NCBI GenBank assembly: GCA_964478225.1
Contig: CAYZHM010000013.1
Location: 1-47,378, forward strand
DNA: 47,378 nucleotides
Source of the DNA: CAYZHM01 sp964478225
GTDB lineage: Bacteria; Pseudomonadota; Alphaproteobacteria; Micavibrionales; Micavibrionaceae
Direction: 5' to 3'
This document shows positions 23,984 to 31,894 of the stretch, piece by piece. The notes under the pieces are model-generated. The model saw nothing but the letters and a program-made list of their open reading frames with translations. It ran no database searches and had not been told where the DNA came from. Position 1 is the stretch's first letter. Each line of letters begins with the position of its first letter. A program made the translations under genes and the position numbers.

Positions 23984-25915
23984 TTATTGCTGTTTAAATC
24001 CCTTAATTAAATCATCCACGATGCCGGGGTCGGCGAGGGTTGAGATGTCGCCGAGATTGTCGGTTTCGTTTGCAGCAATTTTGCGCAGGATGCGGCGCAT
24101 GATTTTTCCGCTGCGGGTTTTGGGGAGGCCGGTTGCCCATTGGATAACATCGGGTGTGGCGATGGGGCCGATGATGGTGCGGACATTTTGCACGATTTCT
24201 TTTTTGAGATCTTCGGAGGCTTCGAAGCCTTGCTTTAATGTGACGTAGGCGTAGATGCCCTGGCCTTTGATGTCGTGGGGATAGCCGGTGACGGCGGATT
24301 CGGCGACGGAAGCGTGTTCGTTGATGGCGCTTTCGATTTCGGCGGTGCCGAGGCGGTGGCCGGAGACATTGATGACGTCATCGACCCGGCCGGTGATCCA
24401 GTAATAGCCGTCTTTATCGCGGCGTGCTCCATCGCCGGTGAAGTACATGCCGGGGAATTGTGAGAAGTAAGTCTGGATGAAACGATCGTGATCGCCGAAG
24501 ACTGTGCGGGCTTGTCCTGGCCATGAATCGAGAATAACAAAATTGCCCTCGCATTCGCCGTCGAGGATTTTTCCTTCGTTATCGACGATGGCGGGTTTTA
24601 CGCCAAAGAATGGCCAGGCGGCGGAGCCGGGTTTCATTGGTGTTGCGCCGGGGAGTGGCGTGATCATGTGGCCGCCGGTTTCGGTTTGCCACCAGGTGTC
24701 GACGATGGGGCAGCGTTTTTCGCCGATGATGTTGTAATACCACATCCATGCTTCGTGGTTGATGGGTTCGCCGACGGAGCCGAGGATTCGCAACGATTTT
24801 CGGGAGGTTGATGTGACGAATTCATCACCAGCTCTGAGTAGGGCGCGGATGGCGGTGGGGGCGGTGTAAAAAATGTTGACCTTATGTTTGTCGACGACTC
24901 GCCAGAAACGGGAGTAGTCGGGGTAATTGGGTATGCCTTCGAAGACGAGGGAGGTTGCGCCGTTGGCGAGAGGGCCATAGACGATGTAGGAGTGGCCTGT
25001 CACCCAACCCACGTCGGCGGTGCACCAGTAGATGTCGCCTTGTTTGTAATCGAAGCTGACTTCATGGGTGAGGGAGGCGTAGACCATGTAGCCGCCGGTG
25101 GTGTGCAGCACGCCTTTGGGTTTGCCGGTGGAGCCGGAGGTGTAGAGGATGAAGAGCGGGTCTTCGGCGTTCATTCTTTCGCACTTACAATCGTCAGATT
25201 GCTGCGCAACAATTTCATGCCACCAGATGTCTCGATCCTGGATCATTTGTGTTGCGTTTTTTGTGCGCTGAAAAACGATGACGCTGTGGACGTTGAGGCA
25301 ATGTTCGAGAGCTTTATCGACGTTGGCTTTTAAGGGGATTGTTTTGCCGCCGCGCAGTCCTTCGTTGGCTGTGATGACGATGTTTGATTTGCAATCAAGA
25401 ATGCGATCCTTGAGGGAATCTGGTGAGAAGCCGCCGAAGACGACAGAGTGCACGGCGCCAATACGGGCGCAAGCGAGCATGGCAATAACGGCCTCGGGGA
25501 TCATCGGCATGTAGATGGTGACGCGGTCGCCTTTTTTGACGCCGCGGTCTTTGAGCGCGTTGGCGAGTTTGGATGTTTCTGTTTTTAATTCGCCGTATGT
25601 GACGTAGCCGCCGGCTTTGGGGTCATCACCTTCGTATATGAGGGCGATGTCGTTTTTCTTTTTTGGGAGGTGGCGGTCGACGCAATTATAGCAGGCGTTT
25701 AATATGCCGTCCTCATACCATGTGATGGAGACATTGTCTTTAAAGGAGGTGTTTTTGATTTGTGTGGGCTTTTTAAACCAGTCGAGGCGATCTGCTTGGC
25801 GGAGCCAGAAAGATTCAGGGTTGTGGATCGACTCCTCGTAAAGGACGCGGTAATTGCCTTCATTCATTGACGTTTTCTTAACGATTTCAGAAGGGGGATC
25901 GAAAACTTCAGTCAT
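23984..25915 (-). CDS. acsA: Acetyl-CoA synthetase (acetate-CoA ligase, AMP-forming)
   Basis: 643 residues, the usual length of the family. Converts acetate, ATP and CoA to acetyl-CoA in the cytoplasm through acetyl-AMP. Marks in order: the N-terminal YRVLYEESIHNPESFWLRQA, the ATP loop LYTSGSTGKPKGVLHTTGGY (about 257-276), VDTWWQTETGGHM (acetate/AMP site), YFTGDGARRDKDGYYWITGR, the hinge and A8 region VINVSGHRLGTAEIESAI, and the C-terminal KTRSGKIMRR with the catalytic, acetylation-regulated Lys604. The ATG start at 25915 matches the expected N-terminus. It is divergent from the M32-like gene, with 164 bases between the starts. Confidence 0.97.
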   Translation of the reverse strand: MTEVFDPPSEIVKKTSMNEGNYRVLYEESIHNPESFWLRQADRLDWFKKPTQIKNTSFKDNVSITWYEDGILNACYNCVDRHLPKKKNDIALIYEGDDPKAGGYVTYGELKTETSKLANALKDRGVKKGDRVTIYMPMIPEAVIAMLACARIGAVHSVVFGGFSPDSLKDRILDCKSNIVITANEGLRGGKTIPLKANVDKALEHCLNVHSVIVFQRTKNATQMIQDRDIWWHEIVAQQSDDCKCERMNAEDPLFILYTSGSTGKPKGVLHTTGGYMVYASLTHEVSFDYKQGDIYWCTADVGWVTGHSYIVYGPLANGATSLVFEGIPNYPDYSRFWRVVDKHKVNIFYTAPTAIRALLRAGDEFVTSTSRKSLRILGSVGEPINHEAWMWYYNIIGEKRCPIVDTWWQTETGGHMITPLPGATPMKPGSAAWPFFGVKPAIVDNEGKILDGECEGNFVILDSWPGQARTVFGDHDRFIQTYFSQFPGMYFTGDGARRDKDGYYWITGRVDDVINVSGHRLGTAEIESAINEHASVAESAVTGYPHDIKGQGIYAYVTLKQGFEASEDLKKEIVQNVRTIIGPIATPDVIQWATGLPKTRSGKIMRRILRKIAANETDNLGDISTLADPGIVDDLIKGFKQQ

Positions 25916-26079
25916 TGGCCTCTCGTTTTTTAACGGCTTTTTAGGGTTCTTATAAACGATAGCATTCTGGACAAAATATTAAAGGTTTTAAGCTGATTTT
26001 TATGATTATGGTAACTTTGTGTTCATACTTTTTCGTGTAGTATGGGTGAGGTTATTTTTTAAGTGGGGGACTTATACAA

Positions 26080-27627
26080 TTGAGTGCGGACCGGGTTGTT
26101 TCAGAGGCATTAAGCGCCGACCATCCCTGTGAGGCTTATCGCCGTCTTTGTAAGGGATTTGAGGATATTTTTTATCTGTTTTCCATGAAGGAAATTCTGG
26201 AGATTGATATGCTGACATTTATGCCACAGGGTGGTGTGAAGCAGCGAACAGGACAGATTGCCAATATTTCACGGCGCGTTTACAGGGAGATTACTGACCC
26301 GGTTGTCGAGAGGCTTTTGGAGGTTGCCGAACAGCATTTACGTGATGAGCCGGATTATTGGGATGAATGGAATGCGGCGAATTTGCGCGAGATGCGCAGG
26401 ATTTACATGTTGTTTTGTTCGAACCCCGTTGAGCTTTACGCGCAAGCTTCGAAAATTAGCGCCGAAGGGCGACAAATTACCAAGGAAGCGCAGGAGCAAA
26501 AGAAACCCGGTATGTTGATTCCGCATTTTGACAAGGTTTTACGCGTGCAGCGTGAGATTTTGGCCAAGAAACGCGAGAAGATGGGTTTGCCAAGTGATTA
26601 TGAGGTTGTGATTGATGCCTGTATGCGCGGGTTCAATACGGAGACGGTTGATGCGTTGGTTGATTCCGTTATGCCAGAGATTTCCTCAATTTATAATGAT
26701 GTGAAAAAGCGCACAAGTTTTGAAGCGCCACCGTATGGTGAGTTTTCGAAAAGCACGCAGATGCAGTTTTCACAAAAATTGCTGCGGTCGATTGGTTTTG
26801 ATTTTTCACGCGGCCAGGTTTTTGTTGCGCCGCAAACGCCTGCGCTGGGCGGGACTCCGGAAGATACGCGCATGTTGGTTCGTTGTGTTGATGGAAGTGA
26901 TTTGCGCAACTTGCTTGAGGATACTTTGTTCCAAGGTGCGTGTGCTTTGTATATTCAAAACCTTCCATTGGGATGGAATAATCAGCCTGTGTGTGAGGAT
27001 ATGGGCTCGGCTATGTTGGAAGCCAATGGATTGTTGCTTGAGACGATGTTGGGTCGCAGTAGAGAGTTTTTTGTATTTCTTGCCAAGTTTGGGACGGATG
27101 TTTTGGATCGTCAGTTGGATGCGGATTCTATGTTTGCGCACGCGAATTCCTTCCAAACACTTGTGGAAGGGGAGTTGCGCGGTGAATTATCCTGCCTTCC
27201 TTATCTGGCGATCAGTTATCGTATTGAAAAAGACCTGATTGAAGGGACTTTGAGTGTGTCCGATCTGACGCAGCGCTGGAGGCAAGATTGCCGTATGTAT
27301 CTTGGCGAAGAGCCGGTGAGTGATATGGCTGTGTTTGAGCAAAATCCCGGGTGGTTGAACGGGCGTTTTGGGTTGTCTCTTTCCAAGCTTATTGCGCATA
27401 TGATTGCTGCGCAGTTGTATCAGTCGATTTTGGCGGAGCATGCTGATTTGCCGAAGAGATTAGAGAAAGGCGATTTTTCTGCTTATTCTTCATGGATGGG
27501 GAAAAATATCTGGTCAAAAGGCCGTTTGTATTCTGTGCCTGATTTGATTGAACAGGCGACTGGAGAGAAGCTATCGGTCAAAGGTTTGTTGCAGCATCTT
27601 CAGCAACGTTTTGGTGCTAAGCCTTAA
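26080..27627 (+). CDS. M32 carboxypeptidase-fold protein lacking the HExxH zinc site (probable pseudoenzyme)
   Basis: 515 residues, the normal length of M32 (Taq-type) metallocarboxypeptidases, from a TTG start with GTGGGGGA nine bases upstream. The family outline is clear: LEIDMLTFMPQGGVKQRTGQIA near the start, PHFDKVLRVQRE, then the C-terminal active-site region. There, HExxH followed by ALYEQG is replaced by FQGACALYIQN (F284, Q285, C288), so both histidines and the catalytic glutamate are gone. The downstream HESQSRLWEN is LEANGLLLET (Glu314 kept, His lost). The preceding DxRxTTR is partly kept as EDTRMLVR. The frame is intact over 1.5 kb, which argues for selection on a non-proteolytic role. 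Its stop overlaps the end of the convergent EVE gene by 11 bases. Confidence 0.85.
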   Translation: MSADRVVSEALSADHPCEAYRRLCKGFEDIFYLFSMKEILEIDMLTFMPQGGVKQRTGQIANISRRVYREITDPVVERLLEVAEQHLRDEPDYWDEWNAANLREMRRIYMLFCSNPVELYAQASKISAEGRQITKEAQEQKKPGMLIPHFDKVLRVQREILAKKREKMGLPSDYEVVIDACMRGFNTETVDALVDSVMPEISSIYNDVKKRTSFEAPPYGEFSKSTQMQFSQKLLRSIGFDFSRGQVFVAPQTPALGGTPEDTRMLVRCVDGSDLRNLLEDTLFQGACALYIQNLPLGWNNQPVCEDMGSAMLEANGLLLETMLGRSREFFVFLAKFGTDVLDRQLDADSMFAHANSFQTLVEGELRGELSCLPYLAISYRIEKDLIEGTLSVSDLTQRWRQDCRMYLGEEPVSDMAVFEQNPGWLNGRFGLSLSKLIAHMIAAQLYQSILAEHADLPKRLEKGDFSAYSSWMGKNIWSKGRLYSVPDLIEQATGEKLSVKGLLQHLQQRFGAKP

Positions 27628-28036
27628 TTCCACCCAATTCACAGACAATTGTCCATTCCTCCTTTGTGACAGGACAAACAGATAGGCGCGATTGTTTGAC
27701 GAGTCTCATATTTTGCAGGATTGGGTGTGCCTTTATTTGGGCAAGTGTTACAGGCGTTTTTAAAGGCTTAACGGCTTTGACATCGACCATGCCGAAGCGG
27801 CCTGTTTCATCGCTGGGGTCGGGATAGTAAAGTTTGCAGACTTCGACAACGCCCACGATTTCTTTGCCGATATTGGAGTGATAGAAAAAGCCACGGTCAC
27901 CGATTTTCATGGCTTTCATGTTGTTGGAAGCTTGATAGTTGCGGACGCCGTACCAATTTTGTGCGCCTGCTTTTACCGTGTCGTCCCACGACAACTCGTA
28001 AGGTTCGGATTTCAGCAGCCAGTAATTTATGCCCAT
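27617..28036 (-). CDS. EVE-domain protein (thymocyte nuclear protein 1-like)
   Basis: 139 residues, one EVE domain: MGINYWLLKSEPYELSWDD, NWYGVRNYQASNNMKAMKIGD, RGFFYHSNIGKEIVGVVEV, then FGMVDVKAVKPLKTPVTLAQ and MRLVKQSRLSVCPVTKEEW. EVE proteins belong to the PUA-like fold and bind modified bases in DNA or RNA. The start is ATG 28036 with AGGCGA upstream; a longer frame from 28099 would translate repeat copy C and is rejected. It follows gpsA in the same direction, which is a common alphaproteobacterial arrangement (tsaD-gpsA-EVE). Confidence 0.92.
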   Translation of the reverse strand: MGINYWLLKSEPYELSWDDTVKAGAQNWYGVRNYQASNNMKAMKIGDRGFFYHSNIGKEIVGVVEVCKLYYPDPSDETGRFGMVDVKAVKPLKTPVTLAQIKAHPILQNMRLVKQSRLSVCPVTKEEWTIVCELGGIKA

Positions 28037-28047
28037 TGATAAATCGC

Positions 28048-28145
28048 CTGCAAATAAAGTGTTTCTGCGCTTCCGGTTCTCATGTATTGCAATATACACT
28101 CCGCTTCCGGTTCTCGAAACACTTTATTTTCGGCAGATTTCTCTT
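28048..28145. repeat. Dispersed long inverted repeat, copy C
   Basis: The best-preserved copy. Arms AATAAAGTGTTTC and GAAACACTTTATT pair perfectly over 13 bases, and AAATC/GATTT extends them outward. The centre TGTATTGCAATATACA is a small palindrome, flanked by two same-direction GCTTCCGGTTCTC units. It lies between the stop of gpsA and the start of the EVE gene, so it is transcribed in their shared message and could fold into a long RNA hairpin. Confidence 0.8.
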
Positions 28146-28179
28146 CGGGCAAGAGCTTAAATTTAATTATTTTTCCTGA

Positions 28180-29181
28180 TTATTTTTTCGACATTTCGTA
28201 TTTGAAAGGACGATTGAGCATTTCTTCGATGGCTTCGTCGATGGAGAGACCTTCGTTGAGCGTTTTGTTAACGGCTTCGGTGATGGGCATGTCGACAGCA
28301 TTTTTCTTGGCCAGAGAAAGAGTGGCTTTTGCTGTATAAATTCCCTCGGTGATTGAGTTTCTTGTCTTTAATACTTCTTCCATGGTTTTTCCTTCGCCGA
28401 GGGCGACGCCAAGAGAGTAGTTACGGGATTGCATGGATGAACATGTTAGCATGAGATCGCCGATGCCGCACATCCCGAGAAGAGTGTCGCGCTTGCCGCC
28501 CATAGCAACAGTCAGGCGGGCGATTTCGGCCACGCCGCGCGTTAGAAGAGCGGCGCGGGCGCTTTCTCCGAGCTTGCGGCCCATGACGATCCCGCAGGCG
28601 ATTGCGATGACGTTTTTGATGGCGCTGGCGAGTTGTGTGCCGACCATGTCGTCGACCACGTAGGGACGGAAATGTTTGACGCCAAGATTTTCCTGGAGAT
28701 CCTGGCGGAGGTCTGCGTTTTCAGCGGCCAGTGTTACTGCGCTGGGGAGGCCGCGTGCGATCTCGCTCGCGAAGCTGGGGCCGGTCAGCACAGCGATAGG
28801 TTGGCCGGGGACAACTTGTTCGGCAACTTGCGAAAGCAGGAGGCCTGTGTCGAGTTCGATGCCTTTCGAGCAGATGACGATTGGTGTTTGGGGATTGAGA
28901 GTTGATTTTAAGGATTCTAAAGTGGAGCGCACGAATTGCGCTGGTGTGACTATAAGCAGGATTTCGTTTTTGGAGATGGCTTTCAAGTCTGAGGTGGCGG
29001 TCAGCTTTGGATCGAGTTTGACACCGGGGAGAAAGGCCGTGTTTTCATTTTTATTGTTGACGGAGTCAACGACCTCTTGTTCGCGGGCCCAGAATTGAAC
29101 TTGTTTGCCGCCTGCGCATAAGGCTTGTGCGAGGGCTGTTCCCCAGGCGCCGCCGCCGATAACTCCGATTGATTTTGTCAT
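28180..29181 (-). CDS. gpsA: Glycerol-3-phosphate dehydrogenase [NAD(P)+]
   Basis: 333 residues. Reduces dihydroxyacetone phosphate to sn-glycerol-3-phosphate for phospholipid synthesis. Marks: the Rossmann loop VIGGGAWGTALAQAL (7-21), FWAREQEVVDSVN, the substrate loop ICSKGIE and GPSFASEIARGLPSAVTLA, and the catalytic lysine region QLASAIKNVIAIACGI, then LTRGVAEIARL and MCGIGDLMLTCSS. The ATG (29181) overlaps the tsaD stop as ATGA, so translation is coupled. Confidence 0.97.
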   Translation of the reverse strand: MTKSIGVIGGGAWGTALAQALCAGGKQVQFWAREQEVVDSVNNKNENTAFLPGVKLDPKLTATSDLKAISKNEILLIVTPAQFVRSTLESLKSTLNPQTPIVICSKGIELDTGLLLSQVAEQVVPGQPIAVLTGPSFASEIARGLPSAVTLAAENADLRQDLQENLGVKHFRPYVVDDMVGTQLASAIKNVIAIACGIVMGRKLGESARAALLTRGVAEIARLTVAMGGKRDTLLGMCGIGDLMLTCSSMQSRNYSLGVALGEGKTMEEVLKTRNSITEGIYTAKATLSLAKKNAVDMPITEAVNKTLNEGLSIDEAIEEMLNRPFKYEMSKK

Positions 29182-30248
29182 GCTTTTATACCTGCTCCTG
29201 TTTTGGTCTCCGTAGCTGGGTCGAGTGGCCAGCGCGGGCGGGGTTTTATATTTTGTCCGTCTTCAAACCCTTTGTTGAGCCTTTCAAGTCCAGCCCATGC
29301 AATCATCGCGGCATTATCGCCGCACAGATTTAAGGGAGGAGTATAGAGCATGATATTTTGATCTGTAAACGCTGTTTCGAGCTTATTTGCGATAAATCTA
29401 TTTGCGGCGACGCCCCCTGAAAGCACGATGGAGGGTTTGTCAACGTTGTAGGTTTCCTTAAATTTGGCCAGGGCGCGGGTGAGGCGGTCGGCAAAGACTT
29501 CGGCGACTGCGAGTTGGAAGGCGTAAGCAAGATCGGCGATGTTGGCGCGGGTGAGGTTTTGTATGGCTTCAACATGCTGACGTACCGCTGTTTTTAGGCC
29601 CGAAAATGAAAAATCGAGCTCTTTGCGGCCTAACATAGGGCGGGGCAGAGGGAAACGCTCTGTGGCGGCAGCAGGGTTTTGGCATTCGAGGGCAATTTTT
29701 TCGAGGTTTGGGCCACCAGGGAAAGCCAAGCCCATGAGTTTGGCTGATTTGTCGAAGCATTCGCCGGCGGCGTCATCAAGCGTTGTTCCCCAGCATTTGT
29801 ATAGGCCGACATCTTCGCAGACGAGGATTTGGGTGTGGCCGCCGGAGATGAGGAGGAGCAGATAGGGGAATTCGATTTTATCTGTGAGGCGAGGTGTTAG
29901 GGCATGGCCCTCCAGATGGTTGATGGCCATGAACGGGATGTTGTGAGCAAGGGCGATGGTTTTGCCCGCGAGTGCGCCGACCAGAACGCCCCCGATGAGG
30001 CCTGGGCCGCATGTGGCCGCGACGGCATCGAGGTCTTCGAATTTGGTGGAGGCATCGTCCATTGCGGCTTTGATAAGTGTATGCAGGTTTTCGATATGGG
30101 CGCGGGCGGCGATTTCAGGGACGACGCCGCCGAAGGCTTTGTGTTCTTTGATTTGGCTGAGAACAAGATTGGATAGGATGTTGCCGTTGCTGTCCACAAC
30201 AGCGGCAGCGGTTTCATCACAGCTTGTTTCAATGCCTAGAATTCTCAT
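29178..30248 (-). CDS. tsaD: tRNA N6-adenosine threonylcarbamoyltransferase TsaD
   Basis: 356 residues from ATG 30248 (MRILGIETSCDETAAAVVDS), the canonical start; an upstream in-frame extension to 30560 only overlays hemC. TsaD transfers threonylcarbamoyl to A37 of ANN-decoding tRNAs (t6A), with TsaB, TsaC and TsaE. Marks: the ASKHA ATP-site motif GIETSCDETA (5-14), the metal-binding pair in INHLEGHAL, LLLISGGHTQILV, the substrate region DDAAGECFDKSAKLMGL, and the second ATPase motif VLSGGVAANRFI. Divergent from hemC with only 21 bases between the starts. Confidence 0.97.
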   Translation of the reverse strand: MRILGIETSCDETAAAVVDSNGNILSNLVLSQIKEHKAFGGVVPEIAARAHIENLHTLIKAAMDDASTKFEDLDAVAATCGPGLIGGVLVGALAGKTIALAHNIPFMAINHLEGHALTPRLTDKIEFPYLLLLISGGHTQILVCEDVGLYKCWGTTLDDAAGECFDKSAKLMGLAFPGGPNLEKIALECQNPAAATERFPLPRPMLGRKELDFSFSGLKTAVRQHVEAIQNLTRANIADLAYAFQLAVAEVFADRLTRALAKFKETYNVDKPSIVLSGGVAANRFIANKLETAFTDQNIMLYTPPLNLCGDNAAMIAWAGLERLNKGFEDGQNIKPRPRWPLDPATETKTGAGIKA

Positions 30249-30269
30249 ATATAAGGGTTTTAAAGGAGC

Positions 30270-31223
30270 ATGGACGTGAAAACAATCAGAATTGGAACGC
30301 GGGGATCGCCGCTGGCGCTGCGGCAGGTTGAGATGGTGAGGGCTGCATTGTCGAAGGCTTGGCCACAGATACAAACTGAGCAGGTTGTTATCAAAACTTC
30401 TGGGGACTGGGATGTGAAGGATGGGGAGAAGCGTCTTGAGACCAAGGGGGATTTTGCCAAGGAGATTGAACAGGCGTTGATGGAGGGACGGATTGATATT
30501 GCCGTTCACTCGATGAAAGACATGGAGTCTGTACTTCCCGACGGGTTGATTATTGAGCATATGCTGGAGCGGGAAGATGTCCGAGATTGTTTGTTGTTTA
30601 ACAATGATTTAGCCGATAATACCCAAAAAATTTCTGACTTGCCTAAGGGTTCGATTGTGGGAACGGCGAGTGTGAGGCGGCAAGCGTATGTTTTGTCTGT
30701 ACGTTCTGATTTGAAGGTGGTTCCGCTGCGTGGAAATGTCCAAACACGAATTGAGAAGGTGCGTTCTGGGCAGGTTGATATGACGATGTTGGCGTTGGCC
30801 GGGTTAAAACGGCTTGGCCTTGAGGATGAAGTGGATGGCTATTTGGACCCGGAAGAGATGCTGCCAGCGGCTGGGCAGGGGGCGATCGGGATTGAGATGC
30901 GCCAGGGCGAAGATGATATTGCAGAGATTTTGGATGCGATTACTCATCGAAAGACTGTTTTATGTGTGAGTGCCGAAAGGGCGGCCTTGCGGGTATTGGA
31001 TGGGTCGTGTCATACGCCGATTGGGGCTTATGCGGTGTTGAATGGGGACAAGATGCGGCTTCGCCTTAGTGTTTTGCGGCTTGATGGGTCTGAGATCTTT
31101 GAGGAAGAGGCGGTTGAAGCGGTCAAGACTTTGGAGCAAGCGCGGGTATTTGGTGAGGATCTTGGTCATCGATTGAAACGTCAAATTCCTTTGGATGTTT
31201 TACAGCAAAGGGTTGTGCAATGA
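30270..31223 (+). CDS. hemC: Porphobilinogen deaminase (hydroxymethylbilane synthase)
   Basis: 317 residues (315 if the GTG at 30276 is the true start, which is better placed behind AAGGAG at 30263-30268). Links four porphobilinogen units into hydroxymethylbilane in haem synthesis. Marks: RIGTRGSPLALRQV, HSMKDME (catalytic Asp in the KD pair), VGTASVRRQA, VPLRGNVQTRIEKV, LPAAGQGAIGIE, and the dipyrromethane cofactor cysteine in LDGSCHTPIGAYA. The stop overlaps the hemD start by four bases (ATGA). Confidence 0.97.
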   Translation: MDVKTIRIGTRGSPLALRQVEMVRAALSKAWPQIQTEQVVIKTSGDWDVKDGEKRLETKGDFAKEIEQALMEGRIDIAVHSMKDMESVLPDGLIIEHMLEREDVRDCLLFNNDLADNTQKISDLPKGSIVGTASVRRQAYVLSVRSDLKVVPLRGNVQTRIEKVRSGQVDMTMLALAGLKRLGLEDEVDGYLDPEEMLPAAGQGAIGIEMRQGEDDIAEILDAITHRKTVLCVSAERAALRVLDGSCHTPIGAYAVLNGDKMRLRLSVLRLDGSEIFEEEAVEAVKTLEQARVFGEDLGHRLKRQIPLDVLQQRVVQ

Positions 31224-31894
31224 CCACGGTCTTGATCACGCGTCCTCGTGCTCAGGCGGAGGTTTTTGCACGTGTGATTGAGAGGGAAGGATTTCAGCCC
31301 ATTGTTGCTCCGGTGTTGGAAATCAAAGCTGTTGGATATGAAGAGCCGGATTTGAAGGAGTATGATGGGCTTGTTTTTACAAGTGTGAATGGTGTTCTGC
31401 ATTTTAGGCATGTTGATACGGATATGAAGGTCTTTGCCGTGGGCCGGCAGACGAAACAGGCCTTACAAGACTTAGGATATTCAGACATTGCGTGTGCGGA
31501 AGGGAGTGCGCGTGATTTAGAAAAAATGCTTGATAACGGGACATATTTGCATATTCGTGGGGTTGATGCAGCGCGTGAATTTGGCCCTCATGTACGTGGT
31601 TTGGTGGCTTATAAGGCGGAGATGATTGATCGTTTTGACGATGATGTTGTTCAAAAATTTAAACGGAAATCTGTTGATTGTGTGGGTTTGTTTTCTGTTC
31701 GAACGGCCCAGAATTTCAAAGCTTTGATCGAAAAAGCCGGGCTTGATGACGATTTAAAATCGGTATCCCTCTTGTCAATCAGTGATGACGTGCTAAAGTG
31801 CGTACGTACACTTAACTGGAAAAACATATACGTTGCGGATGTGCCCGATCGTGAGGGGATGGTTCGCACATTACGGGGGATCTATAAGATATGA
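31220..31894 (+). CDS. hemD: Uroporphyrinogen-III synthase
   Basis: 224 residues. Closes and inverts ring D of hydroxymethylbilane. The family is poorly conserved, but the start VLITRPRAQAEVFARVIERE, the strand GLVFTSVNGV (51-60) and the hinge region SARDLEKML...YLHIRG are typical. Position directly after hemC with ATGA overlap is decisive. It also overlaps the following mitofilin-like gene by four bases. A little short (family often 230-250), with the C-terminus ending soon after YVADVPDREGMVRTL. Confidence 0.92.
   Translation: MTTVLITRPRAQAEVFARVIEREGFQPIVAPVLEIKAVGYEEPDLKEYDGLVFTSVNGVLHFRHVDTDMKVFAVGRQTKQALQDLGYSDIACAEGSARDLEKMLDNGTYLHIRGVDAAREFGPHVRGLVAYKAEMIDRFDDDVVQKFKRKSVDCVGLFSVRTAQNFKALIEKAGLDDDLKSVSLLSISDDVLKCVRTLNWKNIYVADVPDREGMVRTLRGIYKI

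Noticed and set aside
28037..28099. Longer N-terminus for the EVE protein
   Set aside because: The extra codons translate the inverted repeat; the conserved domain starts at ATG 28036 behind AGGCGA.
30249..30560. Longer N-terminus for TsaD
   Set aside because: It would overlay hemC and matches nothing in the family; MRILGIETSCDE is the standard start.
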